Shown one piece after another: positions 50,111 to 59,153 of a DNA stretch of 64,000 nt. Location: assembly GCF_029167205.1 (NCBI RefSeq), contig NZ_JARFPL010000006.1, positions 1 to 64,000 on the forward strand. Reading direction: 5' to 3'. The DNA comes from Methanocrinis alkalitolerans. GTDB lineage: Archaea; Halobacteriota; Methanosarcinia; Methanotrichales; Methanotrichaceae. Under the pieces are notes generated by a model that worked only from the letters and a program-made list of their open reading frames with translations, did not search any database and was not told the DNA's origin. Both the position numbers and the translations under genes were made by a program. How positions within the stretch are numbered: the stretch's first letter is position 1; each line of letters opens with the position of its first letter.

Positions 50111-50680
50111 ATGAAGTCGAAGCATAGCGAAAAGGTCGACGATCCTTCTGGAAGGAAGGAGAAGAGAATATCGCCGGAGATGGGCTCCAAGCTTGACGAG
50201 CCGGTCGAAGGGGCGGAACGTCTGGACCTGGACGAGCTGGGCCCCGAAGAGCTGTTGAGCTGCCTCGAAGAGGCGAACCTTCGGGCGGAAGAGTGTCGGG
50301 ACCAGCTTCTCCGGTGCAGGGCGGAGCTGGATAACACCATCAAGCGAGCCGCCCGGGAGAAGGAAGCCCTCTCCGGTCGCGCTTCGGAGAGGCTGATATC
50401 GAAGCTGTTGCCGGTGATGGACAGCCTCGATCAGGCCGCAAAACAGGTCGAAGGGATGGAGAGGATCAGAAAGCAGCTTCTGGACGTCCTGGGTACCGAG
50501 GGGCTCGCCCCCATCGAGGCGGTAGGGGAAAGGTTCGACCCCTACAAACACGAGGCTCTGATGATGGTGGAGTCCGACGAATGCGAAGAGGGGACGGTGA
50601 CCGAGGAGGTCCTGCGCGGCTACGCCCTCAACTCTCGGGTGATCCGCTTCTCCAAGGTCCTCGTCTCCAAAAAACGGTAA
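50111..50680 (+). CDS. grpE: GrpE nucleotide-exchange factor
   Basis: This 189-residue protein has a charged N-terminus, a long coiled coil (ELLSCLEEANLRAEECRDQL, then RCRAELDNTIKRAAREKEAL) and the C-terminal beta domain PIEAVGERFDPYKHEALMMV. It promotes ADP release from DnaK. The upstream frame to 50015 has no support, and ATG at 50111 is preferred. The order grpE-dnaK-dnaJ is the bacterial one. Confidence 0.92.
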   Translation: MKSKHSEKVDDPSGRKEKRISPEMGSKLDEPVEGAERLDLDELGPEELLSCLEEANLRAEECRDQLLRCRAELDNTIKRAAREKEALSGRASERLISKLLPVMDSLDQAAKQVEGMERIRKQLLDVLGTEGLAPIEAVGERFDPYKHEALMMVESDECEEGTVTEEVLRGYALNSRVIRFSKVLVSKKR

Positions 50681-50714
50681 ATATTCAATAGTTCGATTTT
50701 GAGAAGGTGATAAT

Positions 50715-52574
50715 GTGTCCAAGATCATAGGCATAGACCTGGGAACGAGCAACTCAGCAGCCGCCGTCCTCATCGGCGGAAAGCCGACCATGATCCCCAG
50801 CGCCGAGGGGACGAGCATCGTCGCCGGAGGAAAGGCCTTCCCGTCCTACGTCGCCTTCACCAAAGACGGCCAGAGGCTGGTGGGAGAGCCGGCCAGAAGA
50901 CAGGCGGCGACGAACCCCGACGGGACGATAACGGGGATCAAGCGCAAAATGGGTCAGGATTACAGGGTGGAGGTCTTCGGTAAGTCCTACACCCCCCAGG
51001 ACATATCCTCCTACATCCTCCGGAAGATCAAGGACGACGCCGAGGCGTTCCTGGGGGAGAAGGTGGAGAAGGCGGTGATCACCGTCCCCGCCTACTTCAA
51101 CGACAACCAGAGGCAGGCGACCAAAGACGCCGGTACGATCGCCGGCCTCGAGGTGGTCCGGATCATCAACGAGCCGACTGCCGCAGCCCTCGCCTACGGG
51201 ATGGACAGGGAGGGGGAGGCGACCCTGATGGTCTTCGACTTCGGCGGGGGGACCCTGGACGTCACCATCATGGAGGCGGGAGAGGGGGTCTTCGAGGTGA
51301 AGTCTACGAGCGGAGACACCCAGCTCGGAGGCCGGGATATGGACGAGATCCTGACGAACTACGTCGTCGAGAAGTTCCGGCAGGAGTCGGGGGTCGACCT
51401 GAAGGGAGACCGGATGGCTATACAGAGGCTGAGGGAGGCGGTGGAGATCGCGAAGATCGAGCTCTCATCGGTCCTCCAGACGACGATCAACCTCCCCTAC
51501 ATCACCGCAGACCAGACCGGTCCCAAACACCTGGACGTCACCGTCACCCGGGCGAAGCTCGAAGAGCTGATAAAGGAGGTCCTGGAGCGATGCCGCGGCC
51601 CCATGACCCAGGCGATCCGGGACGCCAAGCTCGACAAGACCAAGATCGACAAGATCGTCCTCGTCGGCGGCCCCACCCGGATGCCCGCAGTCAGAAAGTT
51701 CGTCAGCGACTTCATGGGCAAGGAGGCGGAAGGGGGCGTCGACCCCATGGAGTGCGTCGCCATCGGTGCTGCGGTCCAGGGTGGGGTCCTGGGAGGCGAG
51801 GTGAAGGACATCCTCCTTCTGGACGTGACTCCCCTCAGCCTGGGGATAGAGACCCTCGGGGGCGTCGCGACGAAGCTGATCGAGAGGAACACCACCATCC
51901 CCACAAGAAAGAGCCAGATCTTCACGACGGCCGCCGACAATCAGACCTCCGTCGAGATCCACATCCTCCAGGGGGAGAGGCCCATGGCCAAGGACAACAC
52001 ATCCCTGGGCAGGTTCACCCTCTCGGGGATACCGCCGGCGCCGAGGGGCATACCCCAGATCGAGGTCACCTTCGACATCGACGCCAACGGGATTTTGAAC
52101 GTCTCTGCCAAGGACCTGGCCACCGGCAAAGAGCAGGCTATCACCATCTCCGCCCCCCACAAGCTCTCCCAGAACGAGATCGAGCGGAAGGTGAGAGAGG
52201 CCGAGGAACACGCCTACGAGGACACCAAGAGGAAAGAGGAGATCGAGGCGAAGAACCAGGCCGAGACCCTCGTCTACACCGCCGAGAAGACCCTCAAGGA
52301 GGCGGGGGAGGTCGCCACAGCCGATCAGAGGGAGAAGATCGAGAAGGCGATCGAGGAGGCGAAGGAGGCCCTCGCCGACGGAGAGATCGAGAAGATCAAG
52401 GAGAAGGCAGAATTGCTCCAGAACGCCATCTACGAGCTGTCGACGGCTATGTACCAGAGGGCGGCAGAGAAGCAACAACAGCAAGAGCAGCAACAAAACC
52501 AGCCGACCGGTTCCGGTTCCTCCTCCAGCGAGACTATAGACGCCGATTTCGAGGTCGTCAACGACAAGAAATAA
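50715..52574 (+). CDS. dnaK: DnaK (Hsp70)
   Basis: This 619-residue chaperone starts at GTG (SKIIGIDLGTSNSAAAVLIG) and has FDFGGGTLDVTIMEAGEGVF, IVLVGGPTRMPAVRKFVSDF, the substrate-domain LDVTPLSLGIETLGGVATKL and a Gln-rich tail (EKQQQQEQQQNQPTG). It has bacterial-type features and is absent from many hyperthermophilic archaea. A ribosome site GAAGGTGATAAT precedes the GTG. Confidence 0.97.
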   Translation: MSKIIGIDLGTSNSAAAVLIGGKPTMIPSAEGTSIVAGGKAFPSYVAFTKDGQRLVGEPARRQAATNPDGTITGIKRKMGQDYRVEVFGKSYTPQDISSYILRKIKDDAEAFLGEKVEKAVITVPAYFNDNQRQATKDAGTIAGLEVVRIINEPTAAALAYGMDREGEATLMVFDFGGGTLDVTIMEAGEGVFEVKSTSGDTQLGGRDMDEILTNYVVEKFRQESGVDLKGDRMAIQRLREAVEIAKIELSSVLQTTINLPYITADQTGPKHLDVTVTRAKLEELIKEVLERCRGPMTQAIRDAKLDKTKIDKIVLVGGPTRMPAVRKFVSDFMGKEAEGGVDPMECVAIGAAVQGGVLGGEVKDILLLDVTPLSLGIETLGGVATKLIERNTTIPTRKSQIFTTAADNQTSVEIHILQGERPMAKDNTSLGRFTLSGIPPAPRGIPQIEVTFDIDANGILNVSAKDLATGKEQAITISAPHKLSQNEIERKVREAEEHAYEDTKRKEEIEAKNQAETLVYTAEKTLKEAGEVATADQREKIEKAIEEAKEALADGEIEKIKEKAELLQNAIYELSTAMYQRAAEKQQQQEQQQNQPTGSGSSSSETIDADFEVVNDKK

Positions 52575-52635
52575 GCTCGATGAAGGTTGAAGGGGTCCCA
52601 GAAGATCTTGGATTGAAGGCTGGAGAGGATGATCG

Positions 52636-53865
52636 GTGGCAGGCAGCAAAAGAGACTACTACGAAGTTCTCGGGGTCGGAAGAGAGGCGGACCCAAAGGA
52701 GATCAAGAGCGCTTACCGGAAGCTCGCCCTCAAGTATCATCCCGATCAGTCCCAGGAGCCCGATGCCGAGGAGAGGTTCAAGGAGATCTCCGAGGCCTAC
52801 GCCGTCCTCTCCGACTCCGACAAGAGGAAGCAGTACGACCAGTTCGGCCATGCCGGGATCGACGGCCGCTACTCCCAGGAGGACCTCTTCAGAGGCGTCG
52901 ACTTCGAGGACCTCCTCCGGGGCTTCGGCTTTGCCGGGGGGTTTGGCGGCGGCGGGTCCATCTTCGATATGTTCTTCGGAGGCGCTGGCCGGGGCGGCCG
53001 CCGAGGGCCCGGACGGGGTCGCGACCTCCGCTACGACCTGGATATGACCCTGGAGGAGGTGGCCTCCGGCCTTGAGACCACCATCGAGGTCCCCCGGATG
53101 GAGATCTGCCCTGCCTGCAGCGGGACGGGGGCGAAGCCGGGAACCTCGCCTGTGACCTGCGACCAGTGCCGGGGCGCCGGCCAGGTCACCCGGGTCCAGA
53201 AGACCCCCTTCGGCCAGATGATGACCTCCACCACCTGCCCCAAATGCGGCGGGCGGGGGCAGATCGTCTCCGACCCCTGCGCCGAGTGCCGGGGGTCGGG
53301 TCGGGTCCGAAAGACGAGGACGATCAGCGTCAAGATCCCCGCCGGGGTCGAGACCGGCCAGCACCTGAGGCTTGGGGGGCAGGGGGAGGCGTCTCCCGAC
53401 CCCGGCGGTGAACCCGGCGACTTATACGTCTTCGTCAACGTCCGGGCCCACCCCCTCTTCAGGAGGGACGAGGACGACCTCCTCTTCGAGGCGCCCCTCT
53501 CCATCACCCAGGCTGCCCTGGGGGCGGACCTGGAGGTTCCGACCCTCGACGGGAAGAGGGCGAGGATAAAGGTCCCTGCAGGGACCCAGACCGGCTCGGT
53601 CTTCCGGCTGAAGGGGAAGGGGATCGCACGCCTCCACGGATTCGGCGGCACCGGCGACATGCACGTGAGGGTGAACGTCAAGACCCCCACGAACCTCTCG
53701 GGAAGGCAAAAAGAGCTTCTCGAAGAGCTGGCCGCCGAGTTCGGCGAGAGAAAGAGGGAGGCAAAAAGTTCTGAGGATGCTAAAAGTAAGGAGAAGCCCA
53801 CCGAGAAGAAGGAGAAGGGCTTTATCGGCAAGATCGTGGACGAGGTGAAGGGCGCTGTCCAGTGA
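52636..53865 (+). CDS. dnaJ: DnaJ (Hsp40)
   Basis: This 409-residue protein has an N-terminal J domain with the HPD motif (LALKYHPDQSQ), a Gly-rich linker (GFAGGFGGGGSIFDMFFGGA), four CxxCxGxG zinc repeats (CPACSGTG, CDQCRGAG, CPKCGGRG, CAECRGSG) and C-terminal substrate domains. It starts with GTG. A lysine-rich tail (KEKPTEKKEKGFIGKIVDEV) extends beyond the usual end. Confidence 0.95.
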   Translation: MAGSKRDYYEVLGVGREADPKEIKSAYRKLALKYHPDQSQEPDAEERFKEISEAYAVLSDSDKRKQYDQFGHAGIDGRYSQEDLFRGVDFEDLLRGFGFAGGFGGGGSIFDMFFGGAGRGGRRGPGRGRDLRYDLDMTLEEVASGLETTIEVPRMEICPACSGTGAKPGTSPVTCDQCRGAGQVTRVQKTPFGQMMTSTTCPKCGGRGQIVSDPCAECRGSGRVRKTRTISVKIPAGVETGQHLRLGGQGEASPDPGGEPGDLYVFVNVRAHPLFRRDEDDLLFEAPLSITQAALGADLEVPTLDGKRARIKVPAGTQTGSVFRLKGKGIARLHGFGGTGDMHVRVNVKTPTNLSGRQKELLEELAAEFGERKREAKSSEDAKSKEKPTEKKEKGFIGKIVDEVKGAVQ

Positions 53866-53877
53866 GCCTTCCGGGCT

Positions 53878-53891
53878 AGCCCTTCAGGGCT
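53878..53891 (+). terminator. Hairpin terminator after dnaJ
   Basis: agccc-ttca-gggct (53878-53891) forms a perfect five-pair stem shortly after the dnaJ stop and is followed by a T-rich stretch (ctcttctgattttta). It is likely the transcription end of the chaperone operon. The remaining gap to 54134 shows no gene. Confidence 0.45.
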
Positions 53892-54134
53892 TGAATCTCT
53901 TCTGATTTTTATCCTGGCCAATTGGTTTTCTTTCTCGAATTTGGGCGCGTTCCCATTCCGGCGTTTCATTGCGGCCCATTTCTCTTGTGAATTGAATCGA
54001 CTTTTTTTCCTGAGCTTTCATCGAAACCAGGGGGTTATTTTTCAAAGCACCAAAAAATGTTTATGTCCAGGAAGTTCATTGATAATTGTCCAAAAAGGAC
54101 GGTGCTGAGTTTAAGTGTGAGAGGGATGTATAAA

Positions 54135-56030
54135 ATGAAAAGAAGAATGTTATTCGTAATATTGTTATCGTTTTTAATGATTCAGCCGGCGCTTTCACAG
54201 GAGAACGTCGTGAGGACGCCGGGCGTTTTGGAGATGGCTGACGTTTCCAGATTGACGGAGGTTCATGGATTAGCAGAAGTAACCGGTGCTGTGGAAATCC
54301 CTGAGACCTTAACAGCCTGCAGAGGCGCTTTCTTCTCCTCAGAGGAAGATTTCGTCACTCTGGGTCCTGAACCGGCTGATGGTAACCCCATAATATCCGA
54401 TGGAGATCTTCTGGGTCCCGGCTGCGTCGTATTCGCTCGCAACCGGGAGTTGTTGGCCGTCTTCAAATCTGAACAAGACCTGGGCCTGGATGCAGCCGAC
54501 GTCATCGATGCAGGGCGGCGTCTGGTCGCATTCTCTACCGAGCTTGACGACCCCTTGGGTCGATTCACTGCAGGAGATCTGTTGGTCACCAACGGTGCCG
54601 TAATCCCAAATAGGGCTCTTTTGGCCAATTTTGAGATCGAGACGAGGGGCGATTTGGGCCTTGACGCCGTCCATTTCGTCGGAGACCTGAACAACATAAT
54701 ACGATTCCTGGATTACGCCCCCGAGGTCAGTCGGGAGGGGTGGTTGGATAACCCCGGGATGTTGCCCCAGATGCTGGAGGAGTACGGGATCGACATATGG
54801 TTCTCTACCGAGGGCACAGCTCCAGAGGTCGAGATGCCTCTCTTTATCGATGGCGATCTGCTTTCTGCACAAGGCGGCATAGTGGCGAAGAACTCTCTTC
54901 TGCTCTCATCTGCCGTGCCTGCTGGCATCCCCAACCGCGGCGTCGACTTCGGTCTTGACGCTGTGACGGCCGATAGAAGTGGGAACAGACAGCTGATCCA
55001 TTTCTCCACCGAGATTCTTTATCGAGGCGAGCCTGCTTTCAGCGATGGTGACGTTCTCCTTTTAGGCGATGGCGTCGTCTGCACCAACGAAGATATCACT
55101 CATTGCTTTGAGCCCAAGACAAAGGAACTGGGTCTGGATGCCCTATCTCTGGCTTTGGGCAGAGGGGAAAGACCTCCCTGTGGAGCGGCCATCATCCGTG
55201 TGGGTGGGATGCCGACAGGAAACATCAACTCCCAGGGATTGGCCAATGGCTGGAGTGCAACTACACCGCCTTTCGAGGCCTTCGACAGCCCCTTTGGAGG
55301 ATGGGTGGAGATCCTCGGTCTGATGCCCTCCTGTGAAGAGTGCGAAAGGTTCAAAGTGGAGTATGGTGAGTGGTCCAGTCCCACCACGCCACCTGATCCG
55401 GACGGCTTCAAGCCTATGACCGATTCCTTCAAGGAGTGGACTTTCGTATGGCCAAGCCTTTGGGTGCGGGTGGACAGGGTTCCAGACTCTGAAGGATGGT
55501 TGGGCATAATCTGCGACTCTGACCCTGTGATGGGCGGGTTGTACTATCCCTGGAATACTGGAGGCAAGAATGGTAAGTACAGCCTCAGATTGACTGTAGA
55601 AAGTGTGGGCGGCGTCGAGCACGTAAGCTCTCCAGTGGTGGTCGTGATAGACAACACCCCCCCTACTGCAATACTAAACCTTTCGGGCACGCCCAGCTGC
55701 GGTGACATAACCATAGGCGATAAAGTCACCGGCGAGATCACCGCCACCGACGAACATTTCTACAGCTACCAGTTGAGTTACAGGTGCGGTCTGCATCCAG
55801 CTTGCCCCGGCTCCATCCTGCCGGTCAGGAAGTACGCCGGCGTGAGCGATCAGGGAGATGCCGGTTTGACCTTCACCTGGGATACCTCGGGTCTGCCTCC
55901 CTGCGGATACGAGATCCTGCTCGAAGTCTGGGACAGGACGATCGTCAACAATGGCCGTGGTTGGGGTGAGCCCGGCTACGCTCATCGGTCCATAGACTAC
56001 GACTTCTTCTGCCTTGAGGCAGCAGAATGA
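54135..56030 (+). CDS. Secreted GLDA-repeat protein with C-terminal Ig-like domain
   Basis: This 631-residue protein has a signal peptide (MKRRMLFVILLSFLMIQPAL, cleaved near SQ). Residues about 62-340 form four related units built on SDGDLL ... N..LL..F ... LGLDAV/L, also present in the next gene. The C-terminal third has paired cysteines (SCEECERF) and an Ig/cadherin-like strand set (VVIDNTPPTAILNLSG, then VTGEITATDEHFYSYQLSYR). It is probably a surface protein. ATG at 54135 is spaced nine bases from GAGGG. I do not recognise a named family. It is lower in GC than the preceding genes. Confidence 0.85.
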   Translation: MKRRMLFVILLSFLMIQPALSQENVVRTPGVLEMADVSRLTEVHGLAEVTGAVEIPETLTACRGAFFSSEEDFVTLGPEPADGNPIISDGDLLGPGCVVFARNRELLAVFKSEQDLGLDAADVIDAGRRLVAFSTELDDPLGRFTAGDLLVTNGAVIPNRALLANFEIETRGDLGLDAVHFVGDLNNIIRFLDYAPEVSREGWLDNPGMLPQMLEEYGIDIWFSTEGTAPEVEMPLFIDGDLLSAQGGIVAKNSLLLSSAVPAGIPNRGVDFGLDAVTADRSGNRQLIHFSTEILYRGEPAFSDGDVLLLGDGVVCTNEDITHCFEPKTKELGLDALSLALGRGERPPCGAAIIRVGGMPTGNINSQGLANGWSATTPPFEAFDSPFGGWVEILGLMPSCEECERFKVEYGEWSSPTTPPDPDGFKPMTDSFKEWTFVWPSLWVRVDRVPDSEGWLGIICDSDPVMGGLYYPWNTGGKNGKYSLRLTVESVGGVEHVSSPVVVVIDNTPPTAILNLSGTPSCGDITIGDKVTGEITATDEHFYSYQLSYRCGLHPACPGSILPVRKYAGVSDQGDAGLTFTWDTSGLPPCGYEILLEVWDRTIVNNGRGWGEPGYAHRSIDYDFFCLEAAE

Positions 56031-56042
56031 AACTTCTTAGAT

Positions 56043-56060
56043 GAGCCGCCTACGCGGCTC
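56043..56060 (+). terminator. Terminator between the two secreted paralogs
   Basis: gagccgc-ctac-gcggctc is a perfect seven-pair hairpin followed by tatctttta. It lies 12 bases after the stop of the first paralog and 25 bases before the start of the second, so the two genes may be transcribed separately or the second by read-through. Confidence 0.6.
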
Positions 56061-56085
56061 TATCTTTTATTCATGGAGGTCGACC

Positions 56086-58632
56086 ATGAGGTTGAAGCTG
56101 ATACTTGCTGCAAATCTTATCGCTATACTTCTATTCGCTGGGCTAAATTGTAACGCTTTGCCATTTCTGGAAACGCCCACCGTTTCGGATGAGGAGTTAG
56201 GTCGTATCCAGGGAACTCTTCAGTCTTCGGCCGCAACCGTCTCGGGCCGAGTGTACGAGGGGGATTTCAGAGATGAGAGCAAGCCTTTCCCCAATGTCAG
56301 GGTAGAGCTCTGTTGCTCCAATGACCAAAAAAACCGCGGAAGGGTTGTGGAGTCTGCAACCACAGATGCTAAAGGATGGTACGAGCTGACTCTTCCTTCG
56401 GGATGCGAATTTTACGATATAGTGGTTACGGTGCCCGAAGGCTACATTGCAGCAGGAGCTGATAGTGCTGGGGGCGACGTAATTGACGAAAACTGGATCC
56501 AGTACGGTTATCCTCTAGATAGATCAGTTCTCACCGGGAATAAGTTCTGGATCAAGAAGTCGGTGCCGGAATTGCCACTGATTCCCTTAAGACCGCTTGT
56601 GCCTGTAACTCCACAGGAACCGGAAACGGTGTCGTGTCCCAAAGGCTGCGAATGTATGACCCAGGAGATGGCCAAGGAGAAGTTCGACAAATACGAGCGC
56701 TGCTTGCCTGAGATCTGCGGTTACGACGACCTTAGAAGGCCGATGTACTGCTTCAGGCCCGTAGAAGATGTCTCCCCGGAGATCGAGTGTCCCAGAGGCT
56801 GCGAATGTATGACCGAGGAGATGGCCAAGGAGGAGTTCGGGAAGTACGAGCGCTGCTCGCCTGAGATATGCGGTTACGACGACCTTAGAAGGCCCATGTA
56901 CTGCTTCAGGCCCACAGAGTTTCCTCCAGAGACTGAGTGCCCTGAGGGCTGCGAATGCCTCTTGGAAGAAGTCGCAGCCGAGAAGTTCAGAGGATACGAA
57001 TGGTGCTCTGACGAGGTCTGCGGTTTCAGTGAGGGAAAAGTTCCGAAGTACTGTTTCAGGCCCGTAGAAGATCTTCCTGAGGAGTGTCCCCAGGGCTGCG
57101 AGTGCCTGATAGAAGAGGTTGCAGCCGAGAAGTTTGGAAGATACGATTGGTGCTCAGACGAGGTATGTGGTTTCGGTGAGGGAAAAGTTCCGAAGTACTG
57201 TTTCAGGCCCGTAGAAGATCTTCCTGAGGAGTGTCCCCAGGGCTGCGAGTGCCTGATAGAAGAGGTTGCAGCCGAGAAGTTTGGAAGATATGAGTGGTGC
57301 TCAGACGAGATCTGCGGGTTAAGTGATGCAGGGGTTCCGAAGTACTGCTTCAGACCGGCAGAGCCCGCGCCCGAAGTGCCTCCCGAAAGCTGCGAGCTGT
57401 ACTTCTCCACAGAAGAAGATTTCATCGCCCAGGGCCCCATACCTCCGGACGGAAACCCCATCATCTCTGATGGCGATCTCCTCGGCCCCGGATGCGTCCT
57501 ATTCGCCCGCAATCGAGAGCTTCTGGCGGCTTTCAACGTGAATGTCGATCTCGGTCTGGACGCTGTTGACGTAATAGATGCGAAAGGCCGTTTGGTCGGA
57601 TTCTCCACAGAGCTGGATGATCCGTCGGGCCGATTCGTTGGAGGAGATCTGTTGGCCACCAACGGCCTCGTCATCCCCAACTCTGCGCTTCTGGCCGGAT
57701 TCGATGTAGCGAGAATAGATCTGGGACTTGATGCCGTTCATTTCGTTGGAGACCCCGAGGACATCGTGATCTTCTTGGACCGATCATCCCAGATGAGCCG
57801 GGACGAATGGCTGGAAGATCCGGGCATTCTGCCCGAAATGCTGAGAGAGTACGGGGTCGACATCTGGTTCTCCACGGAAGGGACGCCCTCCTGGACCGGC
57901 AATCTCGCCTTCATCGACGGGGATCTGCTTTCTGCGCGAGATGGGATCATTGTTGCCCCGAACTCCATTCTGCTCCCACCATCCGTGCCTGCGGGCATCC
58001 CCAATCGTGGTGTCGACTTCGGTCTGGATGCGGCGACGGCAGACAGGAACGGCAACAGAGAACAGATCCGCTTCTCCACCGAGATCCTCTACGAAGGGAA
58101 ACCTGCCTTCAGCGATGGTGATGTCATCCTCATTGATGACACTGTGACCTGCACCAATTGGGATTTGATTCGCTGCTTTGAGCCCAAAACCAGGGAGCTG
58201 GGCTTGGATGCGTTATCCATGGCCCCGAGGGGCGAGCTTGGGCCTCAAACTTGTCACCCGGACCTCCCAGCGCCAGAACTGGTGGTGGCCGGAAAAGAAG
58301 ATCGCGTTATTGGTGGCAGTGAGTACACCCGGTACGAACTTTTGGTCACCAACTGGAATCTTTATCCGGCCGAGCTCTTTGAAGCCGCGCCCGACCTGCA
58401 GCCTTGTGGAACTAACACCGAAGCTTCCAGAACCTGGGTCGACATCCGCGACCAGGATGGCGGCAGGATTTACGGCTTCTGTGCCCTATCGTCTCCTGAG
58501 GAGTTGAGGGATCTCTGGTTTGCCGTAGAGCGTGGTGGCGTCCATCCAGAATCGGTTTACGTCACTCTGGCGGATCGGCGCTGTGATGCTGTTTACGTCT
58601 CCAACGTGGTCCCCATCCCTCCGTCAGGTTAG
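56086..58632 (+). CDS. Secreted multidomain protein: SdrD-like, five Cys-rich modules, GLDA repeats
   Basis: This 848-residue protein has a signal peptide (MRLKLILAANLIAILLFAGL) and then an SdrD/CNA-B-like domain (SGRVYEGDFRDESKPFPNVR). From about residue 184 to 426 come five modules of 44-50 residues, each CPxGCECxxxE ... C...CG ... YCFRP with six cysteines. The GLDA-repeat region at about 435-715 matches the previous gene. A C-terminal domain contains NWNLYPAELFEAAPDLQPCG and ASRTWVDIRDQDGGRIYGFC. ATG at 56086 follows GGAGGT (56075-56080). It is probably a disulfide-rich surface protein of unknown function. Confidence 0.85.
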   Translation: MRLKLILAANLIAILLFAGLNCNALPFLETPTVSDEELGRIQGTLQSSAATVSGRVYEGDFRDESKPFPNVRVELCCSNDQKNRGRVVESATTDAKGWYELTLPSGCEFYDIVVTVPEGYIAAGADSAGGDVIDENWIQYGYPLDRSVLTGNKFWIKKSVPELPLIPLRPLVPVTPQEPETVSCPKGCECMTQEMAKEKFDKYERCLPEICGYDDLRRPMYCFRPVEDVSPEIECPRGCECMTEEMAKEEFGKYERCSPEICGYDDLRRPMYCFRPTEFPPETECPEGCECLLEEVAAEKFRGYEWCSDEVCGFSEGKVPKYCFRPVEDLPEECPQGCECLIEEVAAEKFGRYDWCSDEVCGFGEGKVPKYCFRPVEDLPEECPQGCECLIEEVAAEKFGRYEWCSDEICGLSDAGVPKYCFRPAEPAPEVPPESCELYFSTEEDFIAQGPIPPDGNPIISDGDLLGPGCVLFARNRELLAAFNVNVDLGLDAVDVIDAKGRLVGFSTELDDPSGRFVGGDLLATNGLVIPNSALLAGFDVARIDLGLDAVHFVGDPEDIVIFLDRSSQMSRDEWLEDPGILPEMLREYGVDIWFSTEGTPSWTGNLAFIDGDLLSARDGIIVAPNSILLPPSVPAGIPNRGVDFGLDAATADRNGNREQIRFSTEILYEGKPAFSDGDVILIDDTVTCTNWDLIRCFEPKTRELGLDALSMAPRGELGPQTCHPDLPAPELVVAGKEDRVIGGSEYTRYELLVTNWNLYPAELFEAAPDLQPCGTNTEASRTWVDIRDQDGGRIYGFCALSSPEELRDLWFAVERGGVHPESVYVTLADRRCDAVYVSNVVPIPPSG

Positions 58633-58726
58633 GTGTGTCTACACTTCCGGCACGCGATCGAAATTTGGCATTTGGTGGCTTGAGAAAAGGAGGGGAGAGT
58701 GGGAGAGAGGAGAAAGGAGAAATGAG

Positions 58727-58746
58727 AGTGCCCTATTTTGGGCACT
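58727..58746. terminator. Bidirectional terminator between convergent genes
   Basis: agtgccc-tatttt-gggcact is a perfect seven-pair hairpin lying between the stop of the secreted protein (58632) and the convergent gene ending at 58813. It could stop transcription in either direction. Confidence 0.5.
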
Positions 58747-58812
58747 TCTCGCTCATCCTTGAGCCTTCAGAGCATCTCATGCTTTTTTCCTATCGATCTC
58801 GCCATCTCGGCG

Positions 58813-59103
58813 CTACTCCTTGATCGCCCCCATCTTCGTCTCGATGGATATCTCCTTGTCCAGTCTGTGGTCGATCTTAATCGATGTTATGATCCTTCCA
58901 ACCCCCATCCCGGCCAGGACATCATCGGCTTTTTCTACGGCTTTGAAGATCTCGGCCATGGACCCGGCTTCAACGACGGTGCACATGGGACTCGGAACGA
59001 ACTTGAGACCCGACTCCTTCAGGACCTGGTGGACGGCCCGGACGTATCGGCTGGCGCTCGTCCCCGTACCCATCGTTATCATCGAAAGCTCCGCGACTAT
59101 CAT
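58813..59103 (-). CDS. MTH1187-family thiamine-binding-like protein
   Basis: This 96-residue ferredoxin-like-fold protein matches the MTH1187/YkoF-like family (UPF0045): MIVAELSMITMGTGTSASRY, SGLKFVPSPMCTVVEAGSMA and IKIDHRLDKEISIETKMGAI. Members bind hydroxymethylpyrimidine or thiamine-type ligands. It is 50 bases upstream on the map from pyrF, on the same strand but likely its own unit. Confidence 0.88.
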   Translation of the reverse strand: MIVAELSMITMGTGTSASRYVRAVHQVLKESGLKFVPSPMCTVVEAGSMAEIFKAVEKADDVLAGMGVGRIITSIKIDHRLDKEISIETKMGAIKE

Positions 59104-59153
59104 GGGTGATATATCCGACCGCGGATGATAAAAAAGTTTTTATGAATCCGGGC

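Noticed and set aside
48790..50343. A 517-codon frame antisense to the thermosome gene
   Set aside because: It is a shadow of a well-supported chaperonin gene, with no recognisable motif.
51465..53047. Long frames opposite and beside dnaK and dnaJ
   Set aside because: They are GC-driven shadow frames. The chaperone frames are unambiguous.
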